The position numbers were made by a program, and so were the translations under genes. From contig CAJOPT010000065.1 of assembly GCA_905236455.1 (NCBI GenBank), forward strand, positions 1 to 34,236: DNA of 34,236 bases. Direction: 5' to 3'. A model generated the notes under the pieces. That model saw only the letters and a program-made list of their open reading frames with translations. It made no database searches and had not been told where the DNA came from. This stretch comes from an uncultured Prevotella sp. (GTDB taxonomy: Bacteria; Bacteroidota; Bacteroidia; Bacteroidales; Bacteroidaceae). Of the stretch, positions 17,967-26,595 are shown in pieces; position 1 is the first letter of the stretch, and each line of letters starts with the position of its first letter.

Positions 17967-18563
17967 ATGGATGAAATAACAGTAATGGTGGCTGATGCCT
18001 CCCATGAGAAATATGTTGACACTATCCTAAAGACAATTGAAGAGGCGGCAAAGGTCCGCGGAACTGGTATAGCCAAGCGTACTCATGACTATCTGGCAAC
18101 AAAGATGAAAGAGGCAAAGGCGGTCATTGCCTTGCAAGGAGACGTGTTTGCCGGATTCAGCTATATAGAGACCTGGGGTAACAAGCACTATGTAACCACG
18201 TCAGGACTCATAGTACATCCCGACTTCAGAGGAAGGGGTATCGCAAAGAAAATCAAGGATCTTACGTTTACACTGGCACGCACACGCTGGCCCCATGCCA
18301 AGATATTCTCCCTCACAAGCGGAGCTGCGGTCATGGCGATGAACACTCAGCTGGGGTACCAGCCTGTCACATTTGCCGACTTGACTGACGACGAAGCGTT
18401 TTGGCGCGGTTGTGAGGGGTGTATCAACGTCGACGTGTTGCGACGTACCAACCGGAAATATTGTATTTGCACCGCAATGCTATACGATCCGGATGAGCAT
18501 TTGCCAGTGAAGCTTCCACAGGAGGTAATAGAAAGGATTGAGAAGTTGGACAAGAAAAAATAA
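17967..18563 (+). CDS. GNAT acyltransferase, probable first enzyme of arginine synthesis
   Basis: The 198-residue protein carries a GNAT domain: TSGLIVHPDFRGRGIAKKI supplies the acyl-CoA-binding loop (RGRGIA). A C-terminal extension contains a cysteine-rich stretch (CEGCINVDVLRRTNRKYCIC). It lies between argR and argG, 9 bp before argG, in the position occupied in Bacteroides by a GNAT protein implicated, as I recall, in acylating glutamate for arginine synthesis. A role as N-acetyl- or N-succinylglutamate synthase is therefore the best guess. The acyl donor cannot be read from the sequence. Confidence 0.82.
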   Translation: MDEITVMVADASHEKYVDTILKTIEEAAKVRGTGIAKRTHDYLATKMKEAKAVIALQGDVFAGFSYIETWGNKHYVTTSGLIVHPDFRGRGIAKKIKDLTFTLARTRWPHAKIFSLTSGAAVMAMNTQLGYQPVTFADLTDDEAFWRGCEGCINVDVLRRTNRKYCICTAMLYDPDEHLPVKLPQEVIERIEKLDKKK

Positions 18564-18572
18564 CAAGATACA

Positions 18573-19778
18573 ATGGAACAGAAGAAGAAAGTAGTTGTAG
18601 CCTTTTCAGGCGGATTAGACACATCCTACACCGTAATGAAATTGGCTAAGGACGGGTATGAGGTATATGCCGCGTGTGCCAACACTGGTGGTTTTAGTGA
18701 GGAGCAACTAAAAAAGAACGAAGAGAATGCCTATAAGCTTGGAGCCAAGGCATACGTCACACTTGACGTGACTCATGAGTATTACGAGAAATCATTAAAG
18801 TACATGATTTTCGGCAATGTACTTCGCAACAACTGCTACCCAATATCAGTATCATCTGAGCGTATTTTCCAAGCTATAGCTATAGCACGCTATGCTAATG
18901 AGATCGGTGCTGATGCTATCGCACACGGCTCGACAGGTGCAGGTAATGACCAGATCCGATTCGACATGACTTTCTTGGTCATGGCGCCAGGCGTTGAGAT
19001 TATCACTTTGACACGTGACAAGAAACTCACGAGAAAGGAAGAGGTTGACTATCTTAACGAGAACGGATTTTTCGCAGACTTCACAAAACTGAAATACTCA
19101 TACAATGTAGGTATATGGGGTACCAGCATTTGCGGAGGAGAGCTGCTTGACCCGACACAGGGACTGCCGGAGTCCGCATACCTCAAGCATGTTACCGCAA
19201 AAGAACCTGAGCAAACACTCACCATAACTTTTGAGAAAGGTGAGATTGTAGCAGTAAACGGAGAGGCTTTTGACGACAAGGTAAAAGCCATACAGAAGAT
19301 TGAGGAGATTGGTGCCAGCTATGCTATAGGCCGGGATTGTAATGTCGGTGATACCATTATCGGTATCAAAGGACGTGTCGGTTTCGAGGCAGCAGCCCCG
19401 AAGCTCATCATTGAGGCTCACCGCTTATTGGAGAAGTCCACCTTGTCAAAATGGCAGCAATACTGGAAAGACCAGGTTGCCAACTGGTATGGTATGTTCC
19501 TGCATGAAAGCCAGTACTTAGAGCCAGTAATGCCAGACATTGAGGCAATGCTTACAAGCTCTCAGAGAAACGTCAACGGCACGGCAATCCTTAAATTGCG
19601 CCCATACGGTTTTGAGACGGTCGGAATAGACTCCGCCGATGACCTCACCAAGTCGAAGCTCGGCGAATATGGCGAGACACAGACCGGCTGGACATCGGAT
19701 GAGGCTAAGGGATTCATCAAGGTATCCTCTACCCCACTGCGTGTTTATTATGGTATTCATAAAAATGAGAAAAGATAA
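18573..19778 (+). CDS. argG: Argininosuccinate synthase
   Basis: The 401-residue enzyme begins with the PP-loop ATP-binding motif VVVAFSGGLDTSY and contains IAHGSTGAGNDQIRFD and YNVGIWGTSICGGELLDP, typical of ArgG. It joins citrulline and aspartate with ATP to form argininosuccinate in the cytoplasm. The length is normal for the family. It lies 9 bp after the GNAT gene and 2 bp before the pspC-like gene, within one transcript. argH, the next step, is not in the window. Confidence 0.97.
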   Translation: MEQKKKVVVAFSGGLDTSYTVMKLAKDGYEVYAACANTGGFSEEQLKKNEENAYKLGAKAYVTLDVTHEYYEKSLKYMIFGNVLRNNCYPISVSSERIFQAIAIARYANEIGADAIAHGSTGAGNDQIRFDMTFLVMAPGVEIITLTRDKKLTRKEEVDYLNENGFFADFTKLKYSYNVGIWGTSICGGELLDPTQGLPESAYLKHVTAKEPEQTLTITFEKGEIVAVNGEAFDDKVKAIQKIEEIGASYAIGRDCNVGDTIIGIKGRVGFEAAAPKLIIEAHRLLEKSTLSKWQQYWKDQVANWYGMFLHESQYLEPVMPDIEAMLTSSQRNVNGTAILKLRPYGFETVGIDSADDLTKSKLGEYGETQTGWTSDEAKGFIKVSSTPLRVYYGIHKNEKR

Positions 19779-19780
19779 TT

Positions 19781-19978
19781 ATGGAAAAGAGACTCACATT
19801 ATCCAACGAGCGTCTTCTTGGCGGAGTTTGTGGCGGAATAGCAGAGTTCTTTGACCTCGACCCGACACTGGTGCGTATAGGCTATGCCCTGCTGACAGCG
19901 TTTACCGCTGCCTTTCCGGGCATCATACTCTACCCCATTCTCTATTGGATCATCCCTTCTAAACTAAAGATACAATGA
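19781..19978 (+). CDS. Small PspC-domain membrane protein
   Basis: This 65-residue protein (KRLTLSNERLLGGVCGGIAEFF, then DPTLVRIGYALLTAF) is a single PspC domain with two hydrophobic stretches. PspC proteins respond to envelope stress in enterobacteria, but short stand-alone forms in Bacteroidetes have no settled role. It starts 2 bp after argG and its stop overlaps the argC start by 4 bp, so it is translationally coupled inside the arginine operon. Nothing in the sequence links it to arginine. Confidence 0.88.
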   Translation: MEKRLTLSNERLLGGVCGGIAEFFDLDPTLVRIGYALLTAFTAAFPGIILYPILYWIIPSKLKIQ

Positions 19979-20985
19979 GAGTAGGTATATTAGGTGCCGC
20001 GGGATATACCGGTGGTGAGCTTATACGCTTACTGCTCAACCACCCCGAGGCAGAGATAGTCTTTGCCAACTCGGAGAGTAATGCCGGAAATCTTATTGCA
20101 GATGTTCATGAAGGCTTATATGGTGACACCGAACTGAGGTTCACCGGCGACATGCCCTTCGACAGTGTCGACGTTGTATTCTTCTGCTTCGGACATGGTA
20201 AGAGTGAGGCTTTTCTCAAGGAGCATACCATTCCGTCCAACGTGAAGATTATTGACCTTGCACAGGATTTCCGTATTAAAGGTAGCCACGATTACGTATA
20301 CGGTCTGCCGGAAATCAACAAAGCCGACATAGCTCAGGCTCAGCATGTGGCTAATCCTGGGTGTTTTGCGACATGCGTGCAACTGGGACTGTTGCCTGCC
20401 GCCAAGATGGGTATATTGACGCATGATGTCATTGTAAATGGCATCACAGGCTCAACAGGTGCAGGTCAGAAGCCTGGCGCGACAACCCATTTCTCATGGC
20501 GCAACAACAACTTAAGCGTATACAAGGTATTCACACACCAGCATCTGTACGAGATCTGCCAAAGCCTCAACCAAGTTCGGTCGGAAGGCTCTCCGGTCAT
20601 CTCCTCTCCGTTAGGAGAGCTGAACGACAAAACAGTCTCTATAGACTTCATCCCTTATCGGGGCGACTTTGCACGAGGCATCTTCGTTACCGAAGTTGTA
20701 TATCTTCCTGAAAGCATTGACGGAGATGAGGTCATAGCAGCTTACAAGGATTTTTACAGCACTGCGGCATTCACGCATTACACCGATAAAGCCATAGACC
20801 TAAAGCAAGTGGTAAATACTAACAAATGCCTTGTCCATTGTGACATATTCGGGAAGAAGCTGTTCATTACTTCTGCTATCGACAACCTGCTGAAAGGTGC
20901 CGTAGGACAAGCCGTACAGAACATGAACATTATGTCTGGCATTGATGAGCAAGCCGGACTCCGACTGAAGGCAAGTGCTTTTTAG
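19975..20985 (+). CDS. argC: N-acyl-gamma-glutamyl-phosphate reductase
   Basis: The 336-residue protein opens with a Rossmann fold (VGILGAAGYTGGELIRLL) and contains the catalytic cysteine in VANPGCFAT (Cys130) and the GITGSTGAGQKPG loop. It reduces N-acyl-glutamyl phosphate to the semialdehyde with NADPH. Whether the acyl group is acetyl or succinyl is not shown by the sequence. The start overlaps the pspC-like stop (ATGA), and argD begins 14 bp downstream. Confidence 0.96.
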   Translation: MRVGILGAAGYTGGELIRLLLNHPEAEIVFANSESNAGNLIADVHEGLYGDTELRFTGDMPFDSVDVVFFCFGHGKSEAFLKEHTIPSNVKIIDLAQDFRIKGSHDYVYGLPEINKADIAQAQHVANPGCFATCVQLGLLPAAKMGILTHDVIVNGITGSTGAGQKPGATTHFSWRNNNLSVYKVFTHQHLYEICQSLNQVRSEGSPVISSPLGELNDKTVSIDFIPYRGDFARGIFVTEVVYLPESIDGDEVIAAYKDFYSTAAFTHYTDKAIDLKQVVNTNKCLVHCDIFGKKLFITSAIDNLLKGAVGQAVQNMNIMSGIDEQAGLRLKASAF

Positions 20986-20999
20986 AAGAAAGGATTATC

Positions 21000-22145
21000 A
21001 TGAAACTATTCGACGTATATCCTCTGTTCGATGTAAACATCGTAAAGGGAAAAGGTTGTAAGGTATGGGACGATAAAGGTCAGGAGTATCTTGACCTTTA
21101 TGGCGGTCATGCTGTTATCAGCATCGGTCACTCACATCCCCATTATATAAAGAAGGTTACAGAACAATTAAGCGCCATCGGCTTTTATTCTAATTCTGTT
21201 ATTAACAAATTGCAGGTGGAATTGGCTGAGAGGCTTGGCAAGGCAAGTGGATACGATGACTACCAGCTGTTTCTTATTAATAGCGGAGCCGAGGCAAATG
21301 AGAACGCATTGAAACTGGCATCTTTCCATAACGGAAGGACACGTGTGCTCTCATGCGAGAAAGCTTTCCACGGCAGGACGTCATTGGCAGTTGAAGTCAC
21401 CAACAACCCCAAGATTATCGCACCAATCAACGATAACGGGCATGTGACATATCTTCCACTCAACGACCTGACAGCATGGGAGGCAGAGCTGAGCAAAGGT
21501 GATGTCTGCGCCGTAATCCTTGAATGTATACAGGGAGTTGGCGGCATCCAGTTGGCGACTAAAGAATTTGCGCAAGGATTGGCAGCGGCATGTAAGAAAT
21601 ACGGGACGGTATTAATATGTGACGAGATACAATGCGGCTATGGACGTAGTGGAAAGTTCTTTGCCCACCAGTGGCTCGACATACGCCCCGACATAATCAC
21701 CGTAGCCAAAGGTATTGCCAACGGATTCCCGATGGGTGGTGTCCTGATCGCACCGGAGTTCGTACCTGTATATGGACAGCTCGGTACAACCTTCGGTGGA
21801 AACCATCTTGCATGCGCTGCGGCATTGGCCGTACTCGATGTCTTTGAGGAGGAAAACCTTGTTGACAACGCACATCAAACTGGCGAGTATCTTATATGCA
21901 GACTTAAGGAACTGCAAGCAAGCGCACCACACATAAAGGATATCAGGGGTAAAGGTCTTATGATTGGAATAGACCTTGACATTCCACACAAGGATGTACG
22001 TCTGCCACTTATCTATCAGGAACATTGTTTCACAGGCTGTGCCGGAACAAACATACTTCGTCTTCTTCCGCCGCTTTGTCTCACAAAAGCTGACGCAGAT
22101 GAGTTTATCAACAGGTTTGAAAGGACGTTGAGAATTGAGAATTGA
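21000..22145 (+). CDS. argD: N-acylornithine aminotransferase
   Basis: The 381-residue class-III aminotransferase shows the PLP lysine in TVAKGIANGFPMGG (Lys237), the LINSGAEANENALKLA motif and the upstream aspartate in LICDEIQCGYGR. It converts N-acyl-glutamate semialdehyde to N-acylornithine, using glutamate as amino donor. The C-terminus ends RTLRIEN within a 7-bp tandem repeat (TTGAGAA, 22128-22146) shared with the start of the pectate lyase gene, which it overlaps by 11 bp. Confidence 0.95.
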   Translation: MKLFDVYPLFDVNIVKGKGCKVWDDKGQEYLDLYGGHAVISIGHSHPHYIKKVTEQLSAIGFYSNSVINKLQVELAERLGKASGYDDYQLFLINSGAEANENALKLASFHNGRTRVLSCEKAFHGRTSLAVEVTNNPKIIAPINDNGHVTYLPLNDLTAWEAELSKGDVCAVILECIQGVGGIQLATKEFAQGLAAACKKYGTVLICDEIQCGYGRSGKFFAHQWLDIRPDIITVAKGIANGFPMGGVLIAPEFVPVYGQLGTTFGGNHLACAAALAVLDVFEEENLVDNAHQTGEYLICRLKELQASAPHIKDIRGKGLMIGIDLDIPHKDVRLPLIYQEHCFTGCAGTNILRLLPPLCLTKADADEFINRFERTLRIEN

Positions 22146-22146
22146 G
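22128..22146. repeat. TTGAGAA heptamer tandem repeat at the argD/pectate lyase overlap
   Basis: Two full TTGAGAA units are followed by a partial TTGAG. The unit is 7 bp, so each unit places TTG in a different frame. The array covers both the argD stop (TGA at 22143-22145) and the only plausible start (TTG 22135) of the lyase gene. Confidence 0.8.
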
Positions 22147-23493
22147 CACATCATAATAAGCCTCCTCTTAAATATCCTGACTATACCAATAAAAGCACAG
22201 TCGGGATATGACACATACCAGCATGTACCTTTCGGATGGGCTACATGTGAAGATGCCGACGGGACTCCCTATGCTCTTAACGGAGGAGAAGGTGTTGAGA
22301 CACCAAGGGAAGCTGTGCTCTTCAGCAGCGGTAGTGACGACCGCCAGAGAATCTATAATGCCATTAAAAGCCATGACATTATTATCCTTGACGGCTCCCA
22401 AGGCGATTTTATCTTCAGCAGGTCTGTCAGCATTTCCGGCATAAGAAACAAAACCATCGTCGGACGCAACAATGCAAGACTGTGTACACAATGGCACATA
22501 ACACCGGAGATGAGAGAGGTTCTTACGGCTGCCAACCTCAGCCAATACTCCAGTCAGGCGGGTACAGGAGGGACTCTCAGCAATGGCATATCCGTTGACG
22601 AGGCTTGTGAGCTGCACACCCGTCAGACGCTGATCGACTATACCGGTGACAAAGACGAGAACTACCGCAATGCCGGAATTTTCTCTCTGAAAGCCGACAA
22701 TGAGAACATTATCATCAGGAATATCACATTCGTAGGTCCGGGAAGCGTTGATATTGGAGGAACAGACCTTATCTCAAATAATGGAGCCACACACGTGTGG
22801 ATCGACCATTGCGAGTTTATCGACGGTCTTGACGGAAACCTTGACAGTGGATACCGCACCGGAGACCCACAGTTCGTGACATATTCGTGGAACATCTTCA
22901 GGTATACCGACAGGAGTTTCTCCCATCCTTTGTCCAATGGACTGTTCTGGCAGGAAAACAACTTACAGTATGTGACGTATGCATACAACATCTGGGGCAA
23001 TGGATGCCAAGGACGGATGCCTTGGGGAAGAGGAGCGCGCCTGCATGCGCTGAACAACTACTATAATTGTCCGGGAAACAGCTCATGCATAGGTCTTGCG
23101 GAAGGCTCACAGGCACTTATAGAAGGAAACTATGCCGAAGCAGGTGTCAAGAGCCCGTTTAAGCCAGGCAGCTATAGTGAGAATCTCTATGTAGCTCGCA
23201 AGAACAGCAATTTCGGCTCATACTCTGACAAGAGTAACACCACACAGTCTCTGGATGTGCCATACGATTACACCATGTTCCTGCCATTATATGTACCCGA
23301 GATCCTACAGGGGGCACAGGGAGCAGGGGCTACACTTGACAACCCGTTGTTGGATATAACGAGAACAGACACTGACAAGCAACAAGATAAAAAACAAAAC
23401 AACTCTGCTTGCTATAACATAGCAGGACTAAAAGTGGCACCCGACACACCGGGGATTATCATCAAGAGAGGAAAAAAAATACAAAATAAATAA
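22135..23493 (+). CDS. Secreted pectate lyase, polysaccharide lyase family 1
   Basis: The 452-residue protein has a right-handed parallel beta-helix PL1 signature: NGATHVWIDHCEFIDG (VWIDH near residues 221-225), VTYSWNIF and the catalytic-arginine region GRMPWGRGARLHALNNYY (R294-x-P-x-x-R299). It would cleave pectate by beta-elimination with calcium. The start is TTG at 22135; no in-frame ATG occurs before the conserved domain, and the TTG yields a plausible signal peptide (IISLLLNILTIPIKA-QS). The C-terminal tail (CYNIAGLKVAPDTPGIIIKRG) is a short module frequent in secreted Prevotella hydrolases. It overlaps argD and precedes proC by 2 bp, a strange place for a plant cell-wall enzyme. Confidence 0.85.
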   Translation: MRIEHIIISLLLNILTIPIKAQSGYDTYQHVPFGWATCEDADGTPYALNGGEGVETPREAVLFSSGSDDRQRIYNAIKSHDIIILDGSQGDFIFSRSVSISGIRNKTIVGRNNARLCTQWHITPEMREVLTAANLSQYSSQAGTGGTLSNGISVDEACELHTRQTLIDYTGDKDENYRNAGIFSLKADNENIIIRNITFVGPGSVDIGGTDLISNNGATHVWIDHCEFIDGLDGNLDSGYRTGDPQFVTYSWNIFRYTDRSFSHPLSNGLFWQENNLQYVTYAYNIWGNGCQGRMPWGRGARLHALNNYYNCPGNSSCIGLAEGSQALIEGNYAEAGVKSPFKPGSYSENLYVARKNSNFGSYSDKSNTTQSLDVPYDYTMFLPLYVPEILQGAQGAGATLDNPLLDITRTDTDKQQDKKQNNSACYNIAGLKVAPDTPGIIIKRGKKIQNK

Positions 23494-23495
23494 CT

Positions 23496-24284
23496 ATGAA
23501 GATTTCAGTAATAGGAGCTGGGGCTATGGGCGGAGCACTTGTAGAAGGACTGCTCAAGGGTAACACCTTGTCAGCTGCAGACATTACCGTCGCTGACCCT
23601 GACCAGAACGCTCTCAACCGCTTTGCGGAACAGGGAGTCAGCGTCACCACTGACAATACCGTTGCTGCCACAGGCACCGACATCGTTACAATAGTAGTAA
23701 AGCCTTGGCTTGTTGAGAAAGTCATCAAAGAGATAAAAGACGGTCTCGACTACAAGACACAAAAACTCATCATCACGGCTGCCGGCGTCCCCTCTGCCGA
23801 CATAACCAAATGGCTTGACAAGGGCGACGGCATCATTCCGGAGTATTTCCTTGTGATCCCAAATATCGCTATTGCAGAGCTGGCATCCATGACCTTTATA
23901 GTACCCGTTGGCGCATCGGAAGAGACGACCCGTACCATAACGGCTTTATTTGATGAGCTTGGCAGTACCATTATCACGGAAGAACGGCTTCTTGCCGCAG
24001 GAACGACTCTCGCATCCTGTGGCATAGCATATGCCATGCGCTACGTGCGCGCCTCTGTGGAAGGCGGCGTGGAATTAGGTTTCAAGGCTAAAGACGCACA
24101 AAAAATAGTATTACAGACTGTCAAGGGAGCTGTTGAGCTATTGCATGCAACTGGCAACCATCCGGAGGCAGCCATTGACTTGGTAACCACTCCTGGCGGT
24201 GTAACCATCAAAGGGCTTAACGAGATGGAGCATGCCGGCTTCACCTCTGCTGTCATCCGTGGACTAAAAGCTGGTTTGCATTAG
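23496..24284 (+). CDS. proC: Pyrroline-5-carboxylate reductase
   Basis: The 262-residue enzyme starts with the nucleotide-binding fold ISVIGAGAMGGALVEGLL and contains VTTPGGVTIKGLNEMEHAGF, the ProC active-site and dimer signature. It performs the final step of proline synthesis, reducing pyrroline-5-carboxylate. It lies 2 bp after the pectate lyase gene. The 62-bp gap to the next gene is the longest inside the operon and could hide a secondary promoter, although no clear box was seen. Confidence 0.95.
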   Translation: MKISVIGAGAMGGALVEGLLKGNTLSAADITVADPDQNALNRFAEQGVSVTTDNTVAATGTDIVTIVVKPWLVEKVIKEIKDGLDYKTQKLIITAAGVPSADITKWLDKGDGIIPEYFLVIPNIAIAELASMTFIVPVGASEETTRTITALFDELGSTIITEERLLAAGTTLASCGIAYAMRYVRASVEGGVELGFKAKDAQKIVLQTVKGAVELLHATGNHPEAAIDLVTTPGGVTIKGLNEMEHAGFTSAVIRGLKAGLH

Positions 24285-24346
24285 GCTTTTCCCAAGGCAT
24301 TCATTATCATATCAGACAGAAACATTATCAATTACAACCAAAATAC

Positions 24347-24901
24347 ATGGACGAGCAAATCAAACAAATAGGCGAACGCCTGAAAGGATTACGTGATGTC
24401 CTCGACATCCCTACTGAGGAGATCGCAGGTCTCTGCGGAATTACCGTGGAACAATATGAGAAGATGGAGAATGGAGAAGGTGAGCTGTCAGTAGCCAACC
24501 TCCAAAAGATAGCAAAGCAGTATGATGTGGCTCTTGACGTACTGATGTTCGGTGAGGAACCACACATGAGCTCATACTTCCTCACACGAAAGGGACAAGG
24601 CATGAGCGTGGAGCGCAGAAAGGCATACAAATACCAAAGTCTGGCAAGTGGGTTCCGCGGACGCAAAGCCGACCCTTTCATCGTACTGGTAGAACCTTCC
24701 GACTTAGATGCTCCCAAGGAGATGAACTCACATCCAGGACAGGAGTTCAACATGGTACTCGAAGGTTCCATGCAGCTGGTCATCGGAAAGAAGAGCCTGA
24801 CACTTAACGAGGGCGACAGCATCTACTTCGATGCCACACAGCCCCATGGCATGCGTGCTTTGAACAACACTCCCGTCAGGTTCCTGGCAATTATTTTTTA
24901 A
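24347..24901 (+). CDS. XRE-family regulator with C-terminal cupin domain
   Basis: The 184-residue protein has a helix-turn-helix (about residues 8-65; LRDVLDIPTEEIAGLCGITVEQYEKMENGEGELSV in part) and a cupin_2 barrel (about 110-180; HPGQEFNMVLEGSMQLVIG, then GDSIYFDATQPHGM). Such proteins are usually local regulators sensing a small ligand through the cupin. It lies 17 bp upstream of the acyl-CoA ligase gene, a pairing that suggests it controls or monitors that enzyme. The ligand is unknown. Confidence 0.92.
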   Translation: MDEQIKQIGERLKGLRDVLDIPTEEIAGLCGITVEQYEKMENGEGELSVANLQKIAKQYDVALDVLMFGEEPHMSSYFLTRKGQGMSVERRKAYKYQSLASGFRGRKADPFIVLVEPSDLDAPKEMNSHPGQEFNMVLEGSMQLVIGKKSLTLNEGDSIYFDATQPHGMRALNNTPVRFLAIIF

Positions 24902-24918
24902 AGGAAGGATGATAAACT

Positions 24919-26595
24919 ATGGTAGAAAGATTCTTAAAACAGACAACATTCTCTTCAATTGAAGATTACAATAAAAACCTCGAGTTCATCATTCCTGAGA
25001 ACTTCAACTTCGCATACGATGTCATGGACGTATGGGCTGAGGAACAGCCCGACAAGCTGGCGATGCTTTGGACCAGTGACCGTGGTGAGGAGTTGAGTTT
25101 TACATTTAAAGACATTAAGGAACAGACTGACCGCACAGCAGCTTACTTCCAGAGTCTTGGCATAGGCAAGGGTGACCCGGTGATGCTCATCTTAAAGCGT
25201 CATTACCAATGGTGGCTCTCCATGCTCGCACTGCATAAGTTGGGAGCAGTGGCTATACCTGCCACCCACATGCTGACGAAGAAAGACATTGTCTATCGTA
25301 ATACCCGCGCAAGTGTCAAAGGTATCGTATGTGTCAATGACGACTATGTCACGTCACAGATTGCAGCCGCCATGCCTGATAGTCCTACAGTACAAACACT
25401 TATTGCCGTAAACTCTGACGCGGAAGCGGACAAGAGCGTACCAGAAGGGTTCCACAGTTGGCAGGAAGAGTGGAAGAACGCACCAGCCTTCATCCGCCCG
25501 GCACAAGCCAACACCAATGATGACACATTACTGATGTATTTCACCAGTGGAACCAGCGGAGAGCCGAAGATGGTGGCACACGACCATCTTTATGCTTTGG
25601 GACATCTCACAACGGGCGTCTTCTGGCACAACCTACATGAAGGAAGCCTGCATCTCACCGTTGCCGACACTGGCTGGGGTAAAGCTGTATGGGGTAAGTT
25701 CTACGGACAGTGGTTTGCCGGCGCCACGGTATTTGTCTTCGACCATGAGAAGTTCAATGCCGACACTATGCTACGCCAGATGGAGAGATACCACGTCACC
25801 TCGTTCTGTGCGCCACCAACAATATACCGTTTCATGATACGTGAGGATTTGTCGAAATACGATTTGTCAAGTCTGAAATACTGTTGTACGGCTGGTGAGG
25901 CTCTTAATCCTGCTGTATATGACAGCTTCTATGAACAGACAGGTATACGCCTGATGGAAGGATTCGGACAGACAGAGACCACAATGACTCTCGGTACCAT
26001 GCCATGGATGACGCCAAAGCCTGGCTCTATGGGAATGCCGAATGCTCAATATGAGATAGATCTCATCAAAGCCGACGGCACATCATGTGAGGATGGTGAG
26101 AAGGGTGAGATTGTCATCCGTGTTGGCGACAAGAAACCTATTGGCTTGTTCAAGGAATACTACCGTGACGAGGAGTTGACACATGAGGCATGGCACGACG
26201 GACTATACCACACCGGTGACATGGCATGGCGTGATGAGGACGGCTACTACTGGTTTGAAGGACGCATCGATGACGTCATCAAGTCCAGCGGATATCGTAT
26301 CGGTCCATTTGAGGTGGAGAGTGCCCTTATGACCCACCCCGCAGTTGTAGAGTGCGCCATCACTGGTGTCCCCGATGACATACGAGGCATGGTGGTTAAG
26401 GCTACTGTCGTACTGGGCAAGGAATGGAAAGACAAGGCTGGCGACGACCTCGTTAAAGAGCTGCAACAGCATGTCAAGCGCACCACGGCTCCATATAAAT
26501 ATCCCCGTATCATAGAATTCGTTGACGAACTGCCGAAGACCATCAGCGGTAAGATACGCCGTGTGGAGATTCGCGAAAAAGACAAACAGCAATGA
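24919..26595 (+). CDS. AMP-forming acyl-CoA synthetase (acetyl/medium-chain type)
   Basis: The 558-residue adenylate-forming enzyme shows the P-loop TSGTSGEPK (from T209), GFGQTET, YHTGDMAWRDEDGYYWF, GRIDDVIKSSGYRIGPFEVE and the catalytic lysine in PKTISGKIRR (K545). It would activate a carboxylic acid to an acyl-CoA with ATP. The sequence is closest in style to ACSM or acetyl-CoA-synthetase-like proteins, and the natural acid is unclear. It follows the XRE-cupin regulator by 17 bp and overlaps proB by 4 bp (ATGA), so it is coupled to proline synthesis. It could supply acyl-CoA for the GNAT step, but this is a guess. Confidence 0.9.
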   Translation: MVERFLKQTTFSSIEDYNKNLEFIIPENFNFAYDVMDVWAEEQPDKLAMLWTSDRGEELSFTFKDIKEQTDRTAAYFQSLGIGKGDPVMLILKRHYQWWLSMLALHKLGAVAIPATHMLTKKDIVYRNTRASVKGIVCVNDDYVTSQIAAAMPDSPTVQTLIAVNSDAEADKSVPEGFHSWQEEWKNAPAFIRPAQANTNDDTLLMYFTSGTSGEPKMVAHDHLYALGHLTTGVFWHNLHEGSLHLTVADTGWGKAVWGKFYGQWFAGATVFVFDHEKFNADTMLRQMERYHVTSFCAPPTIYRFMIREDLSKYDLSSLKYCCTAGEALNPAVYDSFYEQTGIRLMEGFGQTETTMTLGTMPWMTPKPGSMGMPNAQYEIDLIKADGTSCEDGEKGEIVIRVGDKKPIGLFKEYYRDEELTHEAWHDGLYHTGDMAWRDEDGYYWFEGRIDDVIKSSGYRIGPFEVESALMTHPAVVECAITGVPDDIRGMVVKATVVLGKEWKDKAGDDLVKELQQHVKRTTAPYKYPRIIEFVDELPKTISGKIRRVEIREKDKQQ

